DNA of 17,844 nucleotides from the NCBI GenBank assembly GCA_003990745.1, contig RBNI01002664.1:1-17844 (forward strand), given 5' to 3'. Within the stretch, counting starts at the first letter, position 1. The number at the start of each line of letters is the position of its first letter. Positions 8,620 through 16,749 of the stretch are shown here, one piece after another. The position numbers and the translations under genes were made by a program. The notes beneath the pieces were generated by a model, which saw nothing but the letters and a program-made list of their open reading frames with translations, did no database searches and was not told the DNA's origin. This DNA comes from Jimgerdemannia flammicorona (taxonomy: Eukaryota; Mucoromycota; Endogonomycetes; Endogonales; Endogonaceae).

Positions 8620-9632
8620 GTTGCTGTTTGGGGTTTTCAGTCAGGACAGGCACTGGCCATGTGTCCTGTCTTTTGGCAATAGAAGCATGCTCCGCTTCTT
8701 CAAAGTTCATTTCTTTCTCCTTCACTCAGTTTCTTGAAGGTACTCAGCTGGGTGGGTTCATGATTTCTGAGTGTCCAAGAGGTGGATGTAGAGGGAGCTC
8801 GGGATACTTCATGCTTGGGTTCTTCTTTCTTGGTCCAAGTCTTTTCCTTGTTGTTGAATTGTCTTTGAGGCAGAATTGGTCCAGCTGTTAGGATTCGCTT
8901 GACCATGGTCTTGATTCTTGCCAGGCACTATTGTTGGTGATCGCAACCAACTAGGCAGCCTTGTTCTTGGATTTTTCTAGTAAGCTATTCAGGCAGTACA
9001 TTGAATAAATGGTCTGCTCTTGTACCATTTCGTGCTTCATCATTGGCAATATATCCTAGGCCAACAGTGTTCAGGAGTGACTCGAGTTTTGTACAGAAGG
9101 TTTTGAATTCTTCTTTGCCATGTACATTGAATTTGAGGTTGCGGAGTTTTACTCGAGATTCAGCAATCATGGTTTCACTGTGGTATTGAGCAATCATGAG
9201 TTGTTTGAGTCCAGGGGCTACAGGATGGGCTCCATATCCTGGGGCATTGTTTGCTGCATTCTGAGCAACTACTGCAGGTCGGGTGTCCCATGTGAGGGGT
9301 TTTTCAGGAAGGGTTCGCCACCATTCTTCGGCAGGTCCTCGGAAGAATGTAACAACTTGGCAGACATAGGCTGTGGTGGTAGCAAAGAGTTGTTCCAGAG
9401 TGTGGTCTTGATTGTTTGTCAGAATGCGGTCAGCAACTCGCTAATTGGTCCATTGATTGGCTTCGAAGTTGGTGTCAATTATACTGATAAAGCTTTGGAC
9501 TTCTTGTGCTGTGCCATTGAAGGTAGGTAGGCTCAGATTTTTGGTAGGTTGGGTCTGTTCGGCTAAGGCAGTAATGGTTGCTGCCATTATAGCCACTTGG
9601 GCTATGAGATCTAGAATCTGTTGGTTCGCCAT
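8620..9632 (-). other. Gag capsid and nucleocapsid part of the polyprotein
   Basis: It starts MANQQ. Capsid-like features include LSLPTFNGTAQEVQSFI, RGPAEEWWRTL (the WWRTL pattern of retrotransposon Gag) and a Leu-rich C-terminal helix region around residues 190..205. A basic, Lys-rich linker leads to one CCHC zinc knuckle, CFYCQKTGHMASAC (residues 316..329, 8687..8646), which binds RNA. Six stops fall in this part (codons 64, 216, 235, 311, 332, 339). The knuckle lies only about 25 residues before the dUTPase. Confidence 0.88.
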
Positions 9633-10867
9633 GTTATTTACTGGAGGCAGTTGGACTACTGGTACTGGTGTTACTGGTACTACTTGAGATACTGGTGCGG
9701 AGTGTGAGGGTATTCTTTGGGTCTGTGTAAGTTGCTGGAGTAGTATTTGTGGGTCTGGAGTAAGGGCTTGATAGATAACTGTTTGTTGTTGTGTAGGTGT
9801 GTTCTGGCCTGATGGAGGTGCGTCTCCTTCGGTGGTGTATCCAGGATCGAATTCAGTGAGATACTCCTTCTCCTCTTCGGTTTGGTCCTCGTGTAATTGG
9901 GTTTGCTCAGCATCAAAGTAGACGGAATCAGTTGTATATCTGATTTCAGATGGACTTAATTCAAAGTCAAGTTCTGGTTCAGTATTGGTTTCAGATTCAC
10001 GTAGGGCTGTAGCAGGGCCTGCTTCAGGTTTGGGGTCAGGTAGTTGATGAAGGGTTTCTCTTGCTTCTTCTTTAAGAATGTGGCGGGCCTTGCTGTTCTG
10101 GAATCGGTAGTATAAGGCAGTCTTGGTCCTGGTGCGGTGAAAGTCAGTAGAGTTGAGTCACTTGGCTACAGAGGCTTGGGCTTCGTGAGGAACTAAGGCT
10201 AGAAAGACAGCTGCTGGTTGTCCTAGGTCGCTCGGATTTGTGGAGCTGACAAAACTCTTGTTGAGAAGAGTAAAGAAGGCTTCAATAAGACCTTCTTCAT
10301 CTTGACTTGCTGGGTGTAGAGCAAGGAGTTCAGTGAATAGGGTTTTGCCTATTTGCTGGTTTAATTGGAGTACTTCTTTCTTTGAATGAAGTTTGTCCCA
10401 CTTGTTGCAGGTGTGGAGATCAAATTGTTCTTGTACGTCAGGTTCAATTCTCTCCAGATTGTCAGATGGTTCGGGATAAATTCCAGTTCAGAGGTTGGCT
10501 TTATACCAACTTGTAGGAATTCTCCGAAGGGTTTGTAGTGGGGTGAGGAAGTGTCTTGAAGCGGAATTGGATTGTAAACTGCTACTACCAAGTTGTAAGA
10601 GGATTGCTTTTTAGGGTAACCATTATGTAGTTCTGGAAGGGTTTTCTGGAAGTTCTGGATATTCTGGAAGACCATTTTCTTATGGTCAAGATCAATTTTG
10701 TATGGAGTACGTCCTCTACGCTTATTGATTTCAAGATTGGATTGACATCTCAACCAAAGTCCTTTTTCGGACTAGTTCTGGATGTTCAGGATTTTCCGTA
10801 TTTCAGGAAGTTCAAGAAACTAAGACCAGCTTAGTTGAATTGGCGTATCGCTGCAGACAATACCCAA
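9633..10867 (-). pseudogene. Gag leader: coding-like extension running through the PBS into U5
   Basis: The gag frame stays open upstream of the ATG at 9632 for about 320 codons with no in-frame ATG, broken only by TGAs at 10158..10160 and 10488..10490. The translation is protein-like: a helical part, an acidic segment with many Glu (about 9830..9980), then a Gln/Pro/Val-rich part joining Gag. Near 10435 a neighbouring frame gives the better reading and continues across the PBS and into U5 up to 10867. It has TAGs at 10772..10774 and 10820..10822, present where Gln is plausible. One missing base near 10435 would join the two frames. Thus Gag may begin in the LTR, as Ty1 Gag does. The N-terminus may instead come from splicing. 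No function is recognised for the leader. Confidence 0.55.
10574..10590 (-). other. Primer binding site (putative)
   Basis: In minus sense the 5' LTR ends CTTACA, then ACT, then TGGTAGTAGCAGTTTAC. TGG matches the CCA end of a tRNA, and a 3-base spacer after the LTR is usual. TGGTAG also begins the initiator-Met PBS of several elements, but the rest does not match one I know, so the primer tRNA is not identified. The site lies within the coding-like Gag leader. Confidence 0.6.
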
Positions 10868-10948
10868 TTAGGAAATTTCATGACAGGGTTAGGAGGACCT
10901 AACAGGGAGCGGATTTACTTAAGAGTGGTTTGTGGGTTATGGAATAGG

Positions 10949-10954
10949 TTTATT
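10949..10954 (-). promoter_or_regulatory. Poly-A signal in 5' LTR
   Basis: Minus-strand AATAAA about 115 bp downstream of TATAAATA (11070..11077). It is conserved in the other LTR. In this copy it would need to be ignored for genomic RNA to be made. Confidence 0.45.
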
Positions 10955-11069
10955 TGCTATTCATGATATTGCTATACTAGGAGTATTTGTGTGAAGAGGT
11001 ATTGTGGAGAAGTATTCAGGAATGTTCTTGTGTGTTCGAGTCTGAGATTCTGAGGTCTGGGGGAGGGGG

Positions 11070-11077
11070 TATTTATA
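11070..11077 (-). promoter_or_regulatory. TATA box for genomic RNA, 5' LTR
   Basis: Minus-strand TATAAATA followed by a C-rich run, kept in both LTRs. It is the likely core promoter of the Gag-Pol transcript. A TGAGTCA bZIP-type site lies 120 bp upstream at 11197..11203 and is conserved at 2615..2621. Confidence 0.55.
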
Positions 11078-11267
11078 CTAGTGAGGGGCTATCTGGACTA
11101 TGCTAGATATGGATGTAGCACTAAGTGCCTTGCTGAGTCGGAATGCAGTCACATAGTACAAGTGTGATCTGACATATCAAGAGATCGTCTGACTGCTGAG
11201 TCAGTTCACAGTCATGTCGTACAATGCTAATCTAACTATACTATGACTGCTAGGCTATTTTATAGGT

Positions 11268-12365
11268 TTAGGCACTGTCTGGGTAGTCTTCGATGACATC
11301 ACCATTGATTGCATCATCTCTGATGAAGTAGTCATCTAGGAATAGTGGTTCGCGGATTACTTCTCCCTGTTGGCTGAGGTAGTAATACATTGGGACTTCA
11401 TCTCCATCCCACAGGATAGCATCGTCTGTTTCATATGCTGGATAAGGTGTTGGTGGGCAAAGGATGGGTGTATTGTCTTCCCTTTCATCAGATTCGCTAT
11501 CTGCATACCTTCTATAGGTTACAGCACTATGAGTCACGGGGTTGTAGTAAGTTGGCGGCTGTGGTTCATATTGCTCGTACTCGGGTGGTGGAGTTGTTGG
11601 TTTGATTTCGAGGGTTGTCTGAAGATACAGATTGTGTTCTCCAGTCTCTTCATTGTAATTGAAGTAATCAGGGGTGAATGTGGGTTGGTATTCATGCCAG
11701 TGGTCATTGTCCCAATAGGTCTTGTAGGCAGTTATGAACTGTTGTAAGTTCATCGGCAAGGTTGGCAGTGTGATCAGGGTTGGCAGGGATCCTTGGCTTG
11801 AGGTCATGTCTGCGTCAGAGGGATCATTGTCTTCTGCTTCATCTTTGTCGAAGTGGATTATATCATAGACATCCTTCATGGCATATCCAACTTGGGGCAT
11901 TTGCAGGATGTGATCGTCAGGGTGCGGGAAGGTTCGGTCTGTGGTTTCAACGTACTCGAGGTACTTATGGTTGAGTTCTTGTATCATGTCATCGATTTGG
12001 CCATAGGACAGGGTGGCAACCATTTCGCTGGTAGTGACTCGGAGGTGGAGAATAAAGGTACTGTACTTGTAGAAGAGTTCTCGGTGTTTGCGGGCGATGA
12101 GCTTCTGGTGTTGAGACATCTGGGTAATGTCTGTGTCATGGTGGTGCTCGACCATGTCTTCTGGGAGGTGGCCGATCTGGTAGTAGCTTGAGATTTGTCC
12201 AATCTGGTGGGCCTCGTTAAGCATGTTCAGGGCATTCCATTGGGCTTCCACGAAGTAGAGGGGTGCTAGGATATGGATATTCATGAGGGGCAGAGGGGGT
12301 GTGGCTTGGTTGACAATGGCATTCCAAATGTCAGTGCGGATGCGGTTGTAGATCTCAGTGGTCAT
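11268..12365 (-). CDS. Unrecognised protein encoded inside U3 of the LTR (365 aa)
   Basis: I do not recognise this protein. I chose the ATG at 12365 because it is present in both LTRs and is the first one well downstream of the TATATA at 12435. The ATG at 12422 is ACG in the other copy and may be a mutation product. The stop is a TAA shared by both copies. Residues 1..170 look helical, with a His-rich EHHHDTD and many Gln and Met. The middle is strongly acidic (DKDEAEDNDPSDAD). Residues 255..280 are Pro/Tyr-rich, with PPEY (260..263) and PPTY (270..273), both PPxY motifs of the type bound by WW domains of Rsp5/Nedd4 ligases. The C-terminus is acidic and aromatic. No signal peptide or membrane segment is seen. 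In genomic RNA the gene sits 3' of pol. The frame is intact here although the rest of the element is full of stops. Confidence 0.7.
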   Translation of the reverse strand: MTTEIYNRIRTDIWNAIVNQATPPLPLMNIHILAPLYFVEAQWNALNMLNEAHQIGQISSYYQIGHLPEDMVEHHHDTDITQMSQHQKLIARKHRELFYKYSTFILHLRVTTSEMVATLSYGQIDDMIQELNHKYLEYVETTDRTFPHPDDHILQMPQVGYAMKDVYDIIHFDKDEAEDNDPSDADMTSSQGSLPTLITLPTLPMNLQQFITAYKTYWDNDHWHEYQPTFTPDYFNYNEETGEHNLYLQTTLEIKPTTPPPEYEQYEPQPPTYYNPVTHSAVTYRRYADSESDEREDNTPILCPPTPYPAYETDDAILWDGDEVPMYYYLSQQGEVIREPLFLDDYFIRDDAINGDVIEDYPDSA

Positions 12366-12434
12366 GTTTGTGCATTTGGAAGTTGTGGTTGTTGTTTGTT
12401 TTGGTTCTCTGATTCGACGCATCTTGGTGCTCGG

Positions 12435-12440
12435 TATATA
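12435..12440 (-). promoter_or_regulatory. TATA box for the U3 gene, 5' LTR
   Basis: Minus-strand TATATA 70 bp before the ATG at 12365, with TGACTCA at 12503..12509 and the related TAACTCA at 12534..12540 upstream. It is conserved in the left LTR. This supports separate transcription of the U3 gene. Confidence 0.4.
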
Positions 12441-13329
12441 TGCATTTGGTCCTGATTGGTAAGATTCTGTTTGTGTAAATCTTGTGTTCCGTGACTTCGT
12501 ATTGACTCAGCTTTGTGCGCTGTGACTTCGGTTTAACTCAGCTTCATGATCAGGCAGGTGATTTCCAGATTTGTTCGGAGGTCGTGTGTGATTTCGGTGG
12601 CTTGTTCAGAGGGTGACGTGTGATTTCAGTGGCTTGGAGGTTGTGTGCTTACATCATTGGAGAATAGAGGTATATGGTAGATTCTAAGCAGCAGACAGTG
12701 GTGAAGGGCACTGGTGCCTCAATATGGCTTTACTCAGGAAGAAGAAGGAGAGGGAATAGTTTGTGGCAGTTGTGAGACAGAAAGTAGCATGATGGCAGAA
12801 TAATGGGTAGTTGATAGCAGAATGGTGGGGTAAATTCAAACATTTGATAGGTACTTACTGGTGTAATGTTGGAGAAGTGGCTGGGAAGGAGCAGAAGGAC
12901 AAGGAAAGAAGGGTAGAGAAGGGGCTGTGATGGCAATTAAAGCTAATGGAAGGGGGGGACTTATCTGGAGAGATATGCCACCAGTTAGCAGCAGAGGTAG
13001 TAGAGTTGCAGGCAGATTTGAGGGCAACTAAGGACAGAGCAGTAGATGGCCTGCTGGCCAGACTGTAGGCTAGATAGTTAGAGGAAGGAGAGAGGCTAAC
13101 TAAATATCTGTCTGGTATTTTGAAGGCCAGAAGGGTATGATACAGCTGGGCCTCAGTATGGCATAAAGATGGAGTAGAGGTCTCAGAGATTTCCAATATA
13201 TTGGGAGAGGTCTCAGGATAATAGCAGGCTCTCTGGCAGGATGGAGGGGAGTATGCTGAGGATGTGGTACCTTGGGAGGATAATGACAATATGGTGAACA
13301 ATTGGCCAGTGATGGCATTACCTGAGATA

Positions 13330-15540
13330 GGGGGGGTGGTGATGGGTGAGATGTCTTTGAATGAAGTATTGGAGATATTGAGAAAGATATAGACTAGTTA
13401 ATTGCCTGGAGAGGATGGGTTACCCTGGGAATTCTGGAAGGAGTTCCAGGCAGAGTTTGGCAGCTGGTTGGTAGAGATGGCCAACTTTGTTCTGAAGGAG
13501 GGTAGCTGGATTGGCAATGGTTCCTTGGGATTGGTTTCTCTACTATATAAGAAAAAAGGTGATTGGCGAGTGTAGCAGAATTGGTGATCTATTGTGCTGC
13601 TGAATGTAGATAGAAAGCTGGTCTCAAAGATTCTGGCAGGGAGGATGCAGCAGTATATTAGCATACTGGTGGGTGAAGAGTAGTGAGGCTTCATCAAGGA
13701 GAGGCAGATCAGAGATAGTACTGCTTGGGTGCAGAAAGTCTTGGAAGGCTGTAGGAGCTGGCAGATAGATGGCTGGATGGTCTTTCTGGATCAAGAGAAG
13801 GCATATGATAGAGTATGGTAGAGTTATTTAGAGGCTGTTCTGAGGAGGGTAGGATTTAGTGTAGCAGAAGCAGAGTGGTTGATGGGCTTAGTACAGGGAT
13901 GCTGAGCAGTAGTTATGATGAATGGATGGAGTGGCCCAGAGTTTACCTTAGGGCAAGGTGTGCCACAGGGGGACCCTCTCTCCCCCCTCCTTTATATACT
14001 CTCTCTGGAGCCATTGCTGGTATGACTGAAGGGACAGCTTTCTGGACTGCAGATGGGTAATGTGGTCTGGAAGCTAGGTGCTTTTGCAGATGATATGGTA
14101 GTAGAGTTGAGTAGTATGGAGGATGTGGACCTCTTGCAGGAAGGGGTTGGACAGTATGAGAGACTAGCAGGGGGCTAAGCTGAATTGGAGCAAGTGTGAG
14201 ACAATAGAACTTAGTACTGGCTTGGGGGTACATAGACAATTTGAACAATTGGTGGCCACTGTGAGTGCTGTTCAGTATCTGGGCATTTGGTTCTCAGTGT
14301 ATGGAACAGTCCTACCAAAGGAGTGGTGGAGTGGTATAATTCAGAAGTTGGAAGGCACTTTGACCAGTTGGTCAGAGAGGAGCTTCTCCTTGGTAGGCAG
14401 GATTGTGGTCTTAAATGTGTATTGGTTGTCCAAATTGTGGTATCTCAAATATTACCTGGATTTTCCAGGGTGGGTAGTGCAGTGGCTGAAGAAGATTGTA
14501 GAAGAGTGGTTATGGCATAAGAAGCAGCCACAGATTGGGTGGGACACATTGGTAATGTGGACAACTGATGGCAGCCTGGGGTTGGTGGACTTCAGACAAT
14601 GACTGAGGGTACTTCAGGGTTGGTGGGGGTGCTGATTGGTTGAACTAGGTAAAGGGAGCTGAGGCAGGCTGACCATGGACAATTGGGAGGTTTGGTTCTG
14701 CCCCCATAGTGAGGTTTGGAAGAATATGCGGGGTCTGCTGCAGGTTAGAAATATATGTAAACTACAGTATAAGGGGTTCTGGTGGGATATTTTAGAGGCC
14801 TGGCTGGCCATAAGGTTAGTAGAGCTGGAGATGGAGGTGGGTGAGAACTCTGAGCAGAGGTGGTGATGACTGGGAGACCTCCACATTGATGGCCATTGTC
14901 TGAAGGAGTACTCACTGGTTGAGATGATGGAGTGGATCAGGTCTGGCCCTCTGGAGAGATGGCCAGTAGGTTGGCAGAGGGCAGGACTGGGTGAAGGCTA
15001 GGAGTGGGGTTGAGTCTGAAGTTGGGAAGCCTCTTTGCTCAAGGTGGTACCCCTCAAGTACTGGGTAGTATAGTGGCACTTCTTGAGAAGGAATGTGATA
15101 CTGGGTTATCAGACAGAATGGATGGAGGTAGATGGCTGTCAGGACTGTGAGTAGTGCAGTGAGGTAGATAGAGGGGTGGTTCAGACACCAGAACATATTC
15201 TGGTAGCCTGCCCTGGTATTGAAGGGTTTTGGCAGAGTTTGAAACTTTACTGGAGCCCTGAGAGTCAAAGCTCAGAAGATCCTGTCAGTCTGGTGGTCAA
15301 GTGCTGGCTGGTGGGGGAGATTGGTAATATCTGAAGAAGCCTAGGTCAGGTCCTAGGGGTCTGGGTTCTGATGGTAGTATATTGGTGATGGGTGTTTGAG
15401 CAGAACCCATAGATGGGAATTGGTGAGCTGATGGAGCAGTGGAAGTGGCTTCTTCGGGAGGTAGTATAAGGATGGTGGTATCAGAGGAAGCAGCTTCAAT
15501 CAGGGACCTTGAGGAAGGTGCAGGACATTGTATGGCAGAG
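13330..15540 (+). pseudogene. LINE ORF2 remnant: reverse transcriptase and C-terminal zinc finger
   Basis: RT motifs in order: LPGEDGLPWEFWK (about 13403), LLYKKKGDW, SIVLLNVDRKLVSKIL, FLDQEKAYDRVW (about 13783..13818), GVPQGDPLSPLLY (about 13955..13995) and FADDM (14083..14097) with the catalytic Asp pair. The RT core runs in one frame with stops at plausible Arg, Gln or Trp codons. A one-base shift near 14165 moves the frame, after which KLNWSKCE and the thumb-like region to about 14602 read cleanly. At 15146..15211 a C-x2-C...H...C pattern, ending PEHILVACP, is the zf-RVT type finger found after LINE RTs. It copies LINE RNA at nicked target DNA. This copy is inactive. Confidence 0.85.
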
Positions 15541-15690
15541 TTAAGGGCATCTGGTGTTAGATGAGCATGAGGTCAGATAGAAGAAAAGAGTTGGCTGAAC
15601 AACCCTACCTATATATATTATGTTACAGTAGCAGTTTATAGTTAATTATCATTGTAATAGTAGTAATAAAGTTGAAGTTCAAGTGACTAT

Positions 15691-15712
15691 AAAAAAAAAT
15701 AAAAAAAAAAAA
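15691..15712 (+). other. LINE A-tail
   Basis: An A-run interrupted by one T, 21 bases after AATAAA. It marks the 3' end of the LINE and the junction with older sequence. Confidence 0.75.
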
Positions 15713-16401
15713 GGGTGCTGACTATAGTGGGTAATTTGATGGTAAGTAGTAGGCATTCTTGTCTTATCTTTTCTTTATAAAGAGAGGGGGATAAGAGTTA
15801 TGATATATTCTTACCTTGGGTATTTATACTTCTTTACCTCTCTGGTGTGACCTTCTTTTGATCATACTTTTCAGCAGAATGTGTGACCTGTTGCTGTAAG
15901 CAGAGCATATACTGGTCACATGGAGAAATCCTGATTTCAAAGGTCTTGTCACTTACAGTTATGGTTACACAGAGTTGACAGATCTTGGCCCCTTTTTTTT
16001 TTATTTAGTTGGTGTATTTGCAAGGACTGGTCATCTTTGTCTAGGGTGAGGGCTCCCATTGTCATGGCTGGAGGTTCAAACTTCTCAGAAATAGTATTTC
16101 TTGTAATCCAAGGCAATTCCTAGTAAAAATATCTGGCATGTAGATAGACTTAGATTGGTTTTGACATTATTGGCTTTCCTAAGTTTCATATGAAGTATCC
16201 ATCATTATCCAGTGGAGATGATACAGATGGCATAAAATAGAGTTGTTCAAATACATTTTGCTACACTATACAAGATTGTCCTTCACCTGAGTGTCTTTTT
16301 GTTGATTAATTATAGTGTTCCTTTTTTTTTTGTAATATTTACTATTATATATTTTGGATAAAATATGTAGTATCCTTCTTGTTTGCTATGTGCTCTAAAT
16401 T
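15713..16401 (-). other. CpG-poor stretch beside a Gypsy remnant; possible LTR part
   Basis: About 690 bp without a gene and, as far as I can see, without CpG. A minus-strand TATAAATACCC lies near 15820, purine-rich runs in minus sense lie near 15990..16001 and 16322..16332, and a CTTACA lies at 15952..15957. The distance from the chromodomain stop at 16402 to the LINE tail is close to the pol-to-U3-gene distance in the main element. It may thus hold the polypurine tract and LTR start of the older element, but no edge can be fixed. Confidence 0.3.
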
Positions 16402-16746
16402 TTAGAGCTGCAGTTCCTTCCTCTGCTGGAGGGTGAGTGTTTCCATATAGTCCTGAAGGGCTTTGCATGTATTCTCCAGAGCTTCTTTCTTTTCTCAGAT
16501 AGTATCATGGGTGGGGTAACTCTTCCACTTAATGAGAAAAAACTGCTTGACTGTTTTGGGATATATGTAGACATTGTGGTCAAGTACTTTCTCAATTTCA
16601 AATTCCTCATGATCATTAATTCTAATTAAGGGTGATGGTGGAACTATATGCTTAGAGAATAGGTTCTCAGCTCCTTTCTCCACTACCTTACCAGTCACAA
16701 GGTTTGGTAGGTGACCTTCTGAGTCCCCTTTCTCCTATTATTATCC
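16402..16746 (-). pseudogene. Chromodomain remnant of a second Ty3/Gypsy element
   Basis: The minus frame from about 16710 to the TAA at 16402 has PPSPLIRINDHEEFEIEKVL, then FLIKWKSYPTHDTI, then a stop where the main element has Trp (16495..16497, TGG to TGA), then a Lys/Glu/Gln-rich tail. The linker resembles [19 protein letters not shown] in the main element, so the two are related but clearly different families. Upstream (to the right) the pol frame cannot be followed beyond about 16750. CpG poverty marks it as older than the main element. Confidence 0.75.
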
Positions 16747-16749
16747 CCT

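Larger units (their letters stand above)
4500..9632 (-). pseudogene. Ty3/Gypsy Gag-dUTPase-Pol-chromodomain polyprotein, one frame with 17 stops
   Basis: From ATG (9632) to the TGA at 4500..4502 this is one frame of 1711 codons. Order: Gag capsid, CCHC knuckle (316..329), dUTPase (355..493), protease (565..665), RT, RNase H, integrase, chromodomain (1655..1710). There is no frameshift between gag and pol, so all products would come from one precursor cut by the protease. Premature stops lie at codons 64, 216, 235, 311, 332, 339, 519, 765, 830, 960, 1021, 1108, 1145, 1458, 1546, 1578 and 1630. Thirteen are TGA, three TAG and one TAA, all one transition from CGA, CAG/TGG or CAA. The domain order with a terminal chromodomain places it among the chromoviruses. 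It is inactive as read. The frame is open further upstream (see the Gag leader entry), so this ATG may not be the true start. Confidence 0.93.
10594..12653 (-). repeat. 5' LTR of the main Ty3/Gypsy element (2060 bp)
   Basis: Partner of 2009..4071, same ends (TGTAAG and CTTACA), same internal order. Here the U3 gene is open. In the 215 bp nearest the PBS I count about ten differences between the LTRs, all transitions, several of them complementary products of one CpG (TG in one copy, CA in the other). Beyond its outer edge the next bases are TCATT, whereas GGAAA precedes the left LTR, so no target-site duplication is visible. Confidence 0.93.
12654..15712 (+). mobile_element. LINE (non-LTR retrotransposon), 5'-truncated, CpG-depleted
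   Basis: It begins directly at the outer edge of the right LTR, within the linker that normally joins endonuclease to RT, so ORF1 and endonuclease are missing here. It ends with AATAAA (15665..15670) and an A-rich tail (15691..15712), typical of LINE 3' ends. By eye I find only three CpGs in about 3.06 kb (near 13566, 14749 and 15455), against many in the neighbouring Gypsy element. This indicates long exposure to methylation-type decay. No target-site duplication is seen after the tail. Confidence 0.85.

Noticed and set aside
4500..9632. In-frame TGA codons as recoded (readthrough) codons
   Set aside because: The LTR copies show CGA/TGA pairs at matching sites, so mutation is the simpler cause, and TAG and TAA occur too.
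11370..12191. Plus-strand open frames of 112 to 125 codons in the right LTR
   Set aside because: They mirror the U3 gene on the other strand. Hydrophobic, Trp/Cys-rich content is what antisense of an A/C-rich gene yields.
12422..12424. Start of the U3 gene at the ATG ending at 12422
   Set aside because: The left LTR has ACG at this site, so the ATG may be a recent C-to-T change. The next ATG (12365) is shared by both copies.
2009..12653. A CRISPR array or prokaryotic defence system
   Set aside because: No spaced short repeats and no prokaryotic genes. The only long repeat pair is the LTRs of a eukaryotic retrotransposon.
12855..13301. 148-codon minus-strand open frame
   Set aside because: It is antisense to the LINE ORF2 and Ser/Pro/Leu-rich from base composition. 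The plus strand has the RT linker and motifs.
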